Part shown: one piece after another, positions 45,427 to 56,032 of the stretch
How positions within the stretch are numbered: position 1 is the first letter of the stretch
Layout of the letters: each line of letters begins with the position of its first letter
Assembly (NCBI GenBank): GCA_025201375.1
Contig: JAIWZP010000028.1
Location: forward strand, 62,001-126,000
Direction of reading: 5' to 3'
DNA from: Gongronella butleri
Lineage: Eukaryota > Mucoromycota > Mucoromycetes > Mucorales > Cunninghamellaceae
DNA: 64,000 nucleotides
Notes under the pieces: model-generated
What the model was told of the DNA's origin: nothing
The model's database searches: none
The model's input: the letters and a program-made list of their open reading frames with translations, nothing else
Position numbers and translations under genes: made by a program

Positions 45427-47256
45427 ATGTCTCGTCTGCACTCGCCTTCCGAGTGGGTGGCTCCCCTGGTGCCTTTGACAGCTCTGGCTATCTTGCCGCT
45501 GGGTCCTTTATTGTTTCCCAAGCTCTATCTGTTTCTTCTCTTCTTTTATTTTACGCTCTTTTTGTACTCGCAAGTGAACCACGTATGCAAGTTTTATTTG
45601 ACTTCCTGCCGTATGCGTGCTACAATTGCCAAGTGGAACCGCCGCCTGCGACACAAGTCCCTCGACGACCCCAACCCGGCCTCATCTCTGCGCACGCCCG
45701 CCTCGGGACTGACAGAGCGACACAACCATGATATCGACGAATTGGAGCAGCTCCAATATGACAATAATTCTTCTTATTTGCACGCCATCATCATTCCAAA
45801 CTATTGCGAGCCCGAGGGCTTGCTAAAGGACACCATTGGCCGCCTGGCCAACCATTCGTAAGGGCCAAAAAAGCAAAAAAAAAAAAAAAAATGAACAATC
45901 AAATTAGGGCATTGGCGCTAAACTTTTTTTTTTTTACTTTCAACCAGCAATGCCAAGACCAACTATGCGATTTTCTTGGCCATGGAAGAATCCGAGCCTG
46001 ACTGGCAGACCAAGGGCGAGCGTTTAGCGCAATTCTTCCAGGAGCGCTTTGCACATTTCATTGTTTCTGGCCATCCTGCCAACATCCCTGGCGAGAGCCG
46101 TGGCAAGGGTAGTAATGTCGCCTTTGCTGCCCGCTATGGGTGCGCGGAGCTGCTTGCACGTGGTGTGGACCGTCGGCGTGTCATTCTCACTGTCTCGGAC
46201 TCGGACTCGGCTATCCCGGAATTGTACGTGCGTGAGGTCGAGGACGCCCTGAATCGATCCGACAATCCTCACTACCTGCTCTTGGCGCCGCCCATCTTTT
46301 TCTCTCGCAATTGCTACGAAGTGCCTGCCGCTGTGCGTGTCACAGACATTACGTGGTCAGCCATGGTCATGTCCAATCTCAGCAATAGCCGCGGCCTGTC
46401 TTTCCCATGCTCCACGTACTCGCTGTCCATGGTGCTTGCCGAGCGCGTCGGTTATTGGGACACGGACGCCGATGCTGTCGGCGAGGACATGCACATGTGG
46501 CTGAAATGCTTTTTCAAGACGGATGGTCAGGTCCGCACCGCTCCCATCTACGTGCCCATCAACCTGACCAATGTCCAGACCGAGGGCTATCTGTCCAATG
46601 TTAATGCACGCTACGTCCAGGCCAAACGCCACTACAATGGCGTCGCAGATGTTGCCTACACGCTCAAAAACGCTTTTACACGCCACCGCGGCGCACCCAA
46701 GGGCTCGCTTTTGGAAGACGCGAGCAGTGGCCTCGCCATGGCCGCGTCGTCGTCCGTCTCGTGGATGGACAAGCTCACCGTCTGCTTTTTGATCCTCGAA
46801 GCTCACATGATCCCCGCCACCTCTGGCTGGCTCATGTTTGCCGCCGTCCCGCTCATGCAATTCATCCTGTTCCCGCCCTTTAGCGCCATGGCCCTCGTCA
46901 ATCCCGCGCAAAACCCGATCCTCACCTCCGATTTCTACGCCCAATTGTGGAATATGGTGAAAATCATCACCGTGCTCTTGCCCTTCCCCTTGTTCGGCAC
47001 ACTCGCCATCTACGAGCAGCTCCATCGCTCCATCGACCGCGACTTTTTGCAAAAATCAAAGGACGAGTCGCGTCAATGGCGCCATTTGCTCGACTATGCC
47101 ACTCTGCCCATTGCCGCTTGGCTTTTCATGACCCTGCCGTCCACCCTGGCTTGCGTCAAGCGCCTCTCCCTGAAGGAGCAAAAGTACATCGTCTCCGAGA
47201 AGCTGTTCAAGGACGAAATCGACAATGGGGTGCCCACCGTCGTCGTGGCAGCCTAA
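45427..47256 (+). CDS. Multispanning membrane glycosyltransferase, GT2-like
   Basis: Two exons, 45427-45857 and 45948-47256; 579 residues. Two N-terminal membrane spans precede a cytosolic GT-A domain that begins LHAIIIPNYCEP. RGKGSNVAFAARYG is followed by VILTVSDSDSAIPELYV, where DSD is the metal-binding DxD. VGEDMHMWLKCFF supplies the acidic catalytic pair, and YVQAKRHYNG resembles the Q-x-x-R-W product motif in altered form. Four further hydrophobic segments follow (for example MIPATSGWLMFAAVPLMQFI and IITVLLPFPLFGTLAIY). Order and topology are those of processive or ceramide-type GT2 enzymes, but the C-terminal motifs differ from chitin and cellulose synthases, so substrate is unknown. 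The gene is well conserved in composition and C-rich at third positions like PDH E1-alpha, hinting at good expression. Confidence 0.82.
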
Positions 47257-48377
47257 AACGGGCCCCCCTGTCATCTTTTCTTTCTCCTTCTCTCTCTCTT
47301 CCCTCCTTTGCCATCTACTTTTTATTTTTTATTTTTGTAGCATAATCCTTGGCGACTCCTCTTTTTTTCCCATTTGCCTGGGGAAAAAAAAAAACGCCAT
47401 CCCTTCATCTCTTTTCCAACACTTGCATACCTCGCTTAGCCAATTGCCCTTGCCCCACACACCTCCCCTATATTTTATGTACGCGCCTTGCCTCTACTTT
47501 TACTATCGTTTACCCTTTCTAATTTTAATTGTTGTTCTACTACTTGCTACAGAATAAAAAAAAGCCTTTGCATGACAAAAAAAAGTAATAGCGGCACGAC
47601 GCGTGCCATTATCTTGGCGCCAAAGCTTCCTTGGAGGCTCGCTCATTTTGGCTGCAGAACGTGGCAGCGCATTGCATCTAAAGATTGCAATTAGGAGATC
47701 GCGCACAGCAAGAGTATTTTCCCCTTGTTGCTCCCCAACTCCATCCATGCCAAAAAAAAAAAAAAAAAGAAGAATAAAAAAGTGGGAGCCTTCTTAATCT
47801 GCATAACGTGAGAGACCCTTTTTTTTATTCATGTGCATGTGGAGGAAGATCACGGAATATGTCACAGATTTTTTTTTTCCCTCAGTTGACCTTATTGATG
47901 CTTAACAATTGACGAATTTATGCGATTTACACGCGTGTCGCACCTGACAAGCGCTGGCGTAACGAGCTTCGCGACAATGACCTCTATGATGCGACACTCT
48001 CCCTTTCTTCTTCCTTTTTTTTAACATCCTGGGGCGATTTTGCCGACGCAACTGCAATAAAAAGTCAGGGATGCATCTGTTGAGCGCTTTACGATGTTTC
48101 TTTTTTGTAAGAGATGACGGGTCAATGCCGCGAACACCCATGAGTATCGATCATTTCCTCCTTACTTCCCCAGAGCAGCATCTCCTCCTATTCCAGTTGA
48201 AAGTTTGCCGCATCGATCGCATATGGGGTGAAGGATTGGATGTCCCCCTGGCAACACTTTCAGAACGCGATCAGGGGCACGCTTGGGATGTATAAATTTT
48301 GCACACAGAGCATTTGGCTGCTGCTTTTTTCCACGCTTTTTCCTTGATTTTTTTTTTTTTTTTTTAAACAAAGAGCG
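47257..48377. other. Intergenic region before the Cry-like gene
   Basis: About 1.1 kb without a gene. It has T- and A-homopolymers (47758-47768, 47819-47827, 47870-47879) and a TATAAAT element at 48291 close to the next start. A half X-box-like CTGGCAAC is at 48247. The last 60 bases are T-rich. Confidence 0.5.
48291..48297 (+). promoter_or_regulatory. TATA-like element of the Cry-like gene
   Basis: TATAAAT about 85 bases before the ATG at 48378, followed by a T-rich leader. Position suits a core promoter; strict TATA boxes are not evident before most other genes of the window. Confidence 0.4.
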
Positions 48378-50441
48378 ATGCAATTGATTTTTGCCGTGCT
48401 TATTTTGTTCGCCTCGTGGTGCCTGTGCCAGGAGTGTGTCCCGCAAAAGCCTGATTACGAGATTTTTGATTCCGCCGTGTCCATAGGCTTGAGTTACGCG
48501 GGTGGCTTTAATGCTTATACGTCGCTTGCTGTATCAGCCTTTACGTTTGGTCTGCAAAAGATAAAGGAAACCGGTGAATACAAGGAGGCTCCCAGCGAAC
48601 TCGCACAGCTCGCAGCCAAATTGGAGCGCAAGATTGACCAGAGCGAGGACAGAGCAGCCATCAACACATTCAAGACGTTTTTGAACCAGTACGAGGCCTT
48701 CATGGAAATCTACACGGATCACATCAAGTATGAGGATGATTTGGGGCCATTCTTTGCCACTCAGTTGCCGAACATGTACAGAGTTTCCGCAAGGTAAGCG
48801 CGTCCGCTTCGCGTTCGTTTATGTGGTTTACGATTTCCCCTCTTTTTTTTATTTTTATTTTTATTTTTTTTTTTAGCATCATCGGGTCGAACACCGAGCA
48901 CATCAATTCACTCGGCTTGCCAATGATTGGTACTATGGGATTCTTGCATCTTGCCGTGTTGCGCGACGCCTTCTTTTTCACGCCAAGAAAGAGAAAATGG
49001 TCAGAGCAGTACCAGAAGAACCTCGACAGGTACACGAATTACATGGCGAGCGCCTTTGAGCGCAAAGTCAAGAATCTGACAGAAACAACCAATAAGCCGC
49101 TGCACGCGCTGAACGACTTGCTAACGTACGAGACTGCCATGATTATGAACGGGTGGGATGTGGCCGCAAAATGGACCATCACACTGCCTCTGGATTACAC
49201 CGCCGATTTGGACATCGTGTATACAAGACCTGTTTATAGCGAAGCGACCGATTGCAATGCCCCAGGCTGGAAATCGTGCGATATGGATCCAAAGAACTTC
49301 AATATGAACCGTCACCGCGACCCGGCTTACCACGGAGCCTTGGTGGAGCTTGGTTACAATGCCGTTGGCTATTGGAAGGGCCCTGGCTGGAGACCTACTA
49401 GGGGCACTCGCCTACCGACTGAGGCGACTGCCTTTACAGGCTTCCGCCTGAAACTTGAGGATGGAACGGTCTACGACACGCAACCCGGCATGGATGGAAA
49501 GCCCACAGTCAAAATAGTCAATCAAACATCGGTTGGCATCACTTACACGCGTCACGACGCCCGATTCACCAATTTGTACTTGCGCTATCCCCCACCAGGT
49601 AAGTGCAAAAGTGCTTGACGCGTATAAAAAAAAAGTGAGCAAAAAGGAGAAAAAGCAGTTAACGCATAAAAAAACAGAGCAATGTGAAGCTGGCGATTGC
49701 TGGCGCAAGCCCTCGTTGTTCCGATTCGGCAAGGATGTGATTGGCAAGGTGATGGACGATGAGAGAGGCAAGACAGATCTGTGTACCTTCCCTGAAGTCG
49801 AGCAACATGCACCAAGTGGCCACGTCATGACGCGTATCCTGCCTGGTCAAGACCCGAAGCGACTTCAGGTGAATCGCTGGGTTTTTGAATATCGCAAGGC
49901 CAATCAACGTGTTACATTTGACGGCGTCAAGAACAACCACGCCATCCGGTTCCCTGGCGATTGGCTCTTGTACAAGGCAAAGGACAAATCCGGTGCCAAG
50001 CTCGGCGCGCTACACTATTTGATGGGTGGCTATGCGATTGAAGGCACAGTCACGTTTGATCTCCCGGCGCAAACCACACATGTGCGTGTTTACAGCACAA
50101 ATCTGGGTCCTGTGCCCGGCTGTGAGCTGAAGCCGCTGAAATACACATTTGGAAGGTTCACCTTGTACGAAGGCCCTTGCGCGCAGCCATCCATTACCGT
50201 CTCGGGTTACATTGGCGCCATTGAAGCCATTTTGATCCATCCCAATGAGCAAGACACGTTGAAACCTAGTGAGGCGGCCGCCATTGCCCAAGAGGTTGCC
50301 GCTGAGCAAGCAATGGGTACTGGTGTTCAAACTACAAACACACAAACTGGGAGCGGGCAAGCAATCGGCGCAACAAAGCAAAAACCGAAAAAAGGCAAAT
50401 GGAAAGCTCCAGGCTCACACAATGTTGGAAGATCACGCTAA
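48378..50441 (+). CDS. Secreted protein resembling three-domain Cry (delta-endotoxin) proteins
   Basis: Three exons, 48378-48793, 48877-49598 and 49678-50441; 633 residues, the size of an activated Cry core. An N-terminal signal peptide is clear (about residues 1-18, hydrophobic with Cys), unlike bacterial Cry proteins, which lack one. Residues about 150-170 match the amphipathic block 1 helix of domain I: a GLP start, then LHLAVLRD. A helical stretch with several Tyr and Asn follows, and near residue 251 comes IVYTRPVY, which resembles the domain I-II junction. Near residues 500-540 a beta-rich segment (FDLPAQTTHVRVYS) fits domain III. The tail is Gln/Thr- then Lys/Arg-rich. Two GT-AG introns and codon use like the flanking genes show it is a resident fungal gene. 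Pore formation against an animal gut is family knowledge; the target here is unknown. Acquisition from bacteria is inference. Confidence 0.68.
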
Positions 50442-51259
50442 TTGACGCTTTTGACAAACAAAATAAAAATAATATCATTGAATATCATTGTTCTTTGATA
50501 ATAATTATTAACTTCTTCATTAATTCTCTGTAATAATAAGTGCACGTCAGGTTTTTATTCGTAATAATGCCCTAAAATGATATTGGTGGTCATTATTCTT
50601 TTTTTTTTCGTCTATTCAATATTGAAGTAGCATAAATGTCAGACAAACGAAGTCGGGTGTACAAAAAAAAGTGACAAAAAATGGCACCCCCATACTGCAA
50701 TAAAAAAATGTGTTGCTGATGCCAATCCTCTATTTTAAAATGTATTCACGAACCGCATGATACAGTTTGTATGATATAGTAGCAAGGGGAAATGTGCAGA
50801 ATTTTTACGTATTCAGATCACTCAGTCTTGGCGCTTGAGAATCTCGAGATTCGTGTTGGCTAGTGATGAAAACTAGAGTTAAAATAATACCTTCAGCATT
50901 TCTCCCGATGAGCCTGATCACGGTGCTCCAAATTTACTTGTCGTATCAAGGTTCCAACAATTCCAATTTTTTTGTCGCAAATCGTATTACTGTACCGTCC
51001 CCTACCAAAAAAAGTGTCCCCTAGTCAAATTTTCTGCAGTGCTATCTGAAAAATTTATCACTTTAATCGCATCTGTATTGATCAATAATGGCTCCAATGA
51101 CATGAAACTTTGTACAAACGATGGTTAGGATGTATAAAATTATAAAATGAATATCGTGAGCGGTTTTTGAAATAGAGCAAAAAAGGGGAGCCTGACGTGT
51201 CACGCGAGTCACGCGACGCGTACCCAAGCTTACTGTATACTGTACAGTACTGTACAATC
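50442..51259. other. AT-rich intergenic region left of the palindrome
   Basis: No gene seen. Starts with an AATAAT-rich 3' region of the Cry-like gene and includes a partial copy of the arm of the fold-back element at 55138 (see 51050-51235). TACTGTA and ATGATA words are common. Confidence 0.55.
51050..51235 (+). repeat. Solo arm related to the fold-back element at 55138-56024
   Basis: Same order of blocks as the left arm of that element: TATCACTTTAATC, TGTATTGATCAATAATGG, GTGAGCGG, TTTTGAAATAGA, CAAAAAAGGGGA and CACGCGACGCGTACCCA. No inverted partner follows here. Similarity continues a little upstream of the arm start (CTGCAGT..., TACTGTACC), so the two loci share some flank as well. Confidence 0.75.
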
Positions 51260-51379
51260 AGTCCACGCAAACTTTACTCTCGATGGGCGCCAATTGAATT
51301 TTTAGGACACGCGAATATTTATTTCGTACAAAAAAAAAAAAAAAGGAAACTTTGAGTACAGTAACCAGACTTCGATCTG

Positions 51380-51538
51380 TCAGCCCAACGCGTTCGACAT
51401 GTGTGCCCCGCCGGCGTTCGATTTGTGTGACCACCGCATTTGACTTGTGCGACCACTGAGTACGACTCGCATATCCGGCGTTCGACTCATTTACCCGGCG
51501 TTCGACTCGCTTACCCGGCGTTCGACTCGATTACCCGG
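51380..51538 (+). repeat. Array of about 20-base TTCGACT units flanking unit A
   Basis: Repeats of the kind GTTCGACTCGCTTACCCGGC, best preserved at 51478-51538 and more diverged to the left. The same unit occurs between units A and B (53081-53175, as GTTCGACTCGTTTGCCTGGC) and right of unit B (54834-54870). So the caps are always bordered by this array. Confidence 0.75.
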
Positions 51539-53080
51539 TACCGGATTTCCAGTGTTCATTGGCGCGCCTCACAATTATTTTTAGCGCGCAAATAAAAAAA
51601 TTAGGCGCGCAAAGCAATTTTTGTTTGCACGCAAAAAAAAAAAAAAAAGAGTCAGGGGTCACCGTGCCATCAGATGACAACCACGGAAAAAGTTGAAGGT
51701 GCTTCAAAATTGGAGCGGCATGCTCGCCGAGTGACCTGCAATTGAGGGGCAAAATGAGTCGCTTGAAGCACAAGTTGCGATTGAGGGGCAGAGTGAGCCG
51801 CTCGGAGCACAAGTTGCGATTGAGGGGCAGAATGAGCCGCTCGGAGCACAAGTTGCGATTGAGGGGCAGAGTGAGTCGCTTGAAGCACAAGTTGCGATTG
51901 AGGGGCAGAGTGAGCCGCTCGGAGCACAAGTTGCAATTGAGGGGCAGAATGAGCCGCTCCGAGCACAAGTTGCGATTGAGGGGCAGAATGAGCCGCTCCG
52001 AGCACAAGTTGCGATTGAGGGGCAGAGTGAGTCGCTTGAAGCACAAGTTGCGATTGAGGGGCAGAAACGAGCCGCTCGGAGCACAAGTTGCGATTGAGAG
52101 GCAGAGTGAGCCGCATGAAGCGTGAGATGCACCTGGGGAGTCTCGTTCCACTGCCATTCCAACTCGTTCCACTGCCATTTCAGGGCGTTCCACTGCCATC
52201 CCAACTCGTTCCACTGCCATTCCAACTCGTTCCACTGCCATTCCAGCTCGTTCCACTGCCATTCCAACTTGTTCCACTGCCATTCCAGCTCGTTCCACTG
52301 CCATTCCAACTCGTTCCACTGCCATTCCAGCTCGTTCCACTGCCATTCCAACTTGTTCCACTGCCATTCCAACTCGTTCCACTGCCATTCCAGCTCGTTC
52401 CACTGCCATTCCAACTTGTTCCACTGCCATCCCAACTCGTTCCACTGCCATCCCAACTCGTTCCACTGCCATTCCAACTCGTTCCACTGCCATTCCAACT
52501 CGTTCCACTGCCATCCCAACTCGTTCCACTGCCATCTCAGCTCGTTCCAATGCCATTTCAGGGAGTCTCAGCGTTCATCAAGCGCAATCCATGATTCTGG
52601 TGGCTAACTTCACCCCTCAAATTTCCGCTCAATTCACTCCCCAGGTGCATCTCACGCTTCATGCGGCTCACTCTGCCTCTCAATTGCAACTTGTGCTCCG
52701 AGCGGCTCACTCTGCTCCTCAATCGCAACTTGTGCTTCAAGCGACTCACTCTGCCCCTCAATCGCAACTTGTGCTCCGAGCGGCTCATTCTGCCCCTCAA
52801 TTGCAACTTGTGCTCCGAGCGGCTCACTCTGCCCCTCAATCGCAACTTGTGCTTCAAGCGACTCATTTTGCCCCTCAATTGCAGGTCACTCGGCGAGCAT
52901 GCCGCTCCAATTTTGAAGCACCTTCAACGTTTTCCGTGGTTGTCATCTGATGGCACGGTGACCCCTGACTCTTTTTTTTTTTTTTTGCATGCAAACAAAA
53001 ATTGCTTTGCGCGCCTAATTTTTTTATTTGCGCGCTAAAAATAATTGTGAGGCGCGCCAATGAACACTGGAAATCCGGTA
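51539..53080 (+). mobile_element. Fold-back-like unit A
   Basis: Order: cap (TACCGGATTTCC ... GGTCACCGTGCC ... GTGACCTGCAATTG, 51539-51745), about nine 39-base repeats containing GCACAAGTTGCGATTGAGGG (51745-52125), then about twenty 21-base repeats of TCGTTCCACTGCCATTCCAAC (52139-52560). A non-repeated spacer (52560-52660), about five inverted 39-base repeats (52660-52868) and the inverted cap (52870-53080) follow. Long inverted termini carrying tandem repeats and no coding core are typical of fold-back elements; mobility itself is not shown. Confidence 0.7.
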
Positions 53081-53175
53081 TTCGACCCGTTTGCCCGGCG
53101 TTCGACTTGTTTGCCTGGCGTTCGACTCACTTTGTACCGCGTTCGACTCGTTTGCCTGGCGTTCGACTCACTTTG

Positions 53176-54833
53176 TACCGGATTTCCAGTGTTCATTGGC
53201 GCGCCTCACAATTATTTTTAGCGCGCAAATAAAAAAATTAGGCGCGCAAAGCAATTTTTGTTTGCATGCAAAAAAAAAAAAAAGAGTCAGGGGTCACCGT
53301 GCCATCAGATGACAACCACGGAAAACGTTGAAGGTGCTTCAAAATTGGAGCGGCATGCTCGCCGAGTGACCTGCAATTGAGGGGCAAAATGAGTCGCTTG
53401 AAGCACAAGTTGCGATTGAGGGGCAGAGTGAGCCGCTCGGAGCACAAGTTGCAATTGAGGGGCAGAATGAGCCGCTCGGAGCACAAGTTGCGATTGAGGG
53501 GCAGAGTGAGTCGCTTGAAGCACAAGTTGCGATTGAGGAGCAGAGTGAGCCGCTCGGAGCACAAGTTGCAATTGAGAGGCAGAGTGAGCCGCATGAAGCG
53601 TGAGATGCACCTGGGGAGTGAATTGAGCGGAAATTTGAGGGGTGAAGTTAGCCACCAGAATCATGGATTGCGCTTGATGAACGCTGAGACTCCCTGAAAT
53701 GGCATTGGAACGAGCTGAGATGGCAGTGGAACGAGTTGGGATGGCAGTGGAACGAGTTGGAATGGCAGTGGAACGAGTTGGAATGGCAGTGGAACGAGTT
53801 GGGATGGCAGTGGAACGAGTTGGGATGGCAGTGGAACAAGTTGGAATGGCAGTGGAACGAGCTGGAATGGCAGTGGAACGAGTTGGAATGGCAGTGGAAC
53901 AAGTTGGAATGGCAGTGGAACGAGCTGGAATGGCAGTGGAACGAGTTGGAATGGCAGTGGAACGAGCTGGAATGGCAGTGGAACAAGTTGGAATGGCAGT
54001 GGAACGAGCTGGAATGGCAGTGGAACGAGTTGGAATGGCAGTGGAACGAGTTGGGATGGCAGTGGAACGCCCTGAAATGGCAGTGGAACGAGTTGGAATG
54101 GCAGTGGAACGAGACTCCCCAGGTGCATCTCACGCTTCATGCGGCTCACTCTGCCTCTCAATCGCAACTTGTGCTCCGAGCGGCTCGTTTCTGCCCCTCA
54201 ATCGCAACTTGTGCTTCAAGCGACTCACTCTGCCCCTCAATCGCAACTTGTGCTCGGAGCGGCTCATTCTGCCCCTCAATCGCAACTTGTGCTCCGAGCG
54301 GCTCACTCTGCCCCTCATTCGCAACTTGTGCTTCAAGCGACTCACTCTGCCCCTCAATCGCAACTTGTGCTCGGAGCGGCTCATTCTGCCCCTCAATCGC
54401 AACTTGTGCTCGGAGCGGCTCATTCTGCCCCTCAATTGCAACTTGTGTTCCGAGCGGCTCACTCTGCCCCTCAATCGCAACTTGTGCTTCAAGCGACTCA
54501 CTCTGCCCCTCAATCGCAACTTGTGCTCCGAGCGGCTCATTCTGCCCCTCAATCGCAACTTGTGCTCCGAGCGGCTCACTCTGCCCCTCAATCGCAACTT
54601 GTGCTTCAAGCGACTCATTTTGCCCCTCAATTGCAGGTCACTCGGCGAGCATGCCGCTCCAATTTTGAAGCACCTTCAACTTTTTCCGTGGTTGTCATCT
54701 GATGGCACGGTGACCCCTGACTCTTTTTTTTTTTTTTTTGCGTGCAAACAAAAATTGCTTTGCGCGCCTAATTTTTTTATTTGCGCGCTAAAAATAATTG
54801 TGAGGCGCGCCAATGAACACTGGAAATCCGGTA
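53176..54833 (-). mobile_element. Fold-back-like unit B, inverted copy of unit A
   Basis: Reads as the reverse complement of unit A: cap (53176-53385), five 39-base repeats, spacer (53590-53690), about twenty 21-base repeats (53699-54120), then a 39-base array longer than in unit A, by about three units (54125-54620), and the closing cap (54625-54833). One nucleotide differences from unit A are scattered (for example AACGTTGAAGG against AAAGTTGAAGG in the inner and outer caps). Confidence 0.7.
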
Positions 54834-55137
54834 CCGCGTTCGACTCACTTTGTATCGCGTTTGACTCGTGTGACCACCACAATAAAAAAAAGGAATTCGC
54901 GTGCCCTGGAAATTAAATTAGCGCCCATCGAGACTAGAATTTGCGTGGACTGGTGATGCGGTGCGCACCATCAATGGTAAACATTGGCGTGCGTTTCTTT
55001 TTTTATTCGCGGGTGAAGAAATCACCTTTGCGAGTAAAAACTTTTCAACGGCGCGCAAATGAACAGTGGAAACTCTGTACCAGTACTGTACCCTAGCAAA
55101 AAAAAAGGGTCGCAAACTGCAGTACCATCTGTAAAAC

Positions 55138-56024
55138 GTATCACTTTAATCTCGTCTGTATTGATCAATAATGGCTCCAATTACATAAAAATTTGTAGAA
55201 ACTCTGGTATGGATGTATAAAAAAGAATATATAATTATGACATGGATATGGTGAGCGGATTTTGAAATAGATCAAAAAAGGGGAACCTGACGCGTCACGC
55301 GACGCGACGCGTACCCAGGCCTATACACTGGCCTGTGAAGACGAACTGACATTATGAATCAATATCTTTAAATTTTTTTAGACAATCATGGAGGTGTCTA
55401 ATAATTTTTATCAATTCATTTTAAGGCACATGCGTCTTGCTGGAGCGCAGCGTGTCAATTGGTCAAATTGTCACTGTGACGCGTCGGACGCGTCATTTGC
55501 CGCAATTTCCTTAGTGTGGCCGTGATGCCCTACCTGGTTGATATAATCACAGCTACTCAATAATATCCACTCTTAGGCTTTCAAATTAAATAATTATCAT
55601 AGTTTCAAGTCAACAAAGAGATTAAATTGTTTGCTAGAGATAAAATCATTTTTCCATGGTTTTTTAGCACCTGGCGCGTCACAGTGACAATTTGGCCAAT
55701 TGACACACTGCACTCTGGCATGACACATGTGCCTTAAAATGAATTGACAAAAATTATTAGACACTTCCGCGATTGTCTCAAAAAAATTTGGAGTTATTGA
55801 TTCATAATAATGTCAGTTCGTCTTCACAGGACATTGTATAGGCCTGGGAACACGTCGCGTCGCGTGACGCGTCAGGTTCTCCTTTTTTGATCTATTTCAA
55901 AATCCGCTCACCATATCCATGTCATAATTATATATTCTTTTTTATACATCCATACCAGTGTTCCTACAAAATTTTATGTAATTGGAGCCACTATTGATCA
56001 ATACAGACGAGATTAAAGTGATAC
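55138..56024. mobile_element. Fold-back/MITE-like element with arms of about 350 bases
   Basis: The left arm (55138-55485) begins GTATCACTTTAATCTCGTCT; the right arm (55675-56024) ends with its reverse complement AGACGAGATTAAAGTGATAC. Matching inverted blocks continue inward: TGTATTGATCAATA, TTTTGAAATAGATCAAAAAA, GACGCGTCACGCGACGCG, TTTAAGGCACATG and TCAATTGGTCAAATTGTCAC. A 189-base spacer lies between. TGTAAAAC at 55130-55137 and TGTAAAAA at 56025-56032 could be an 8-base target duplication with one change. No coding capacity, so it would need an enzyme supplied elsewhere. Confidence 0.75.
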
Positions 56025-56032
56025 TGTAAAAA

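Larger units (their letters stand above)
51260..54951. repeat. Nested palindrome of about 3.7 kb made of two inverted fold-back units
   Basis: The left edge (AGTCCACGCAAA, then CGATGGGCGC, 51260-51290) recurs inverted at the right edge (GCGCCCATCG, then TTTGCGTGGACT, 54921-54951). Inside are two units, 51539-53080 and 53176-54833, inverted relative to each other around a centre near 53130. Each unit starts and ends with the same cap of about 210 bases in opposite orientation, so four caps exist in all (51539, 52870, 53176 and 54625). Between caps are arrays of a 39-base unit and a 21-base unit. Right-unit arrays are longer than left ones, so the arms are not identical copies. No transposase frame is present; long frames here come from repeat lengths divisible by three. 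Confidence 0.85.

Noticed and set aside
51741..52560. CRISPR-like array
   Set aside because: The units are contiguous tandem repeats without unique spacers, in a eukaryotic genome.
51531..54916. Long repeat-protein frames (341 to 405 codons) on both strands of the palindrome
   Set aside because: They arise from 39- and 21-base tandem repeats that stay open in several frames and run through the non-coding caps; no start context, no splice support and the same frames exist mirrored on both strands.
55130..56032. Certain target-site duplication for the fold-back element
   Set aside because: The 8-mers differ at one base and the related arm at 51050 shares some of the left flank, so it is kept only as a possibility.
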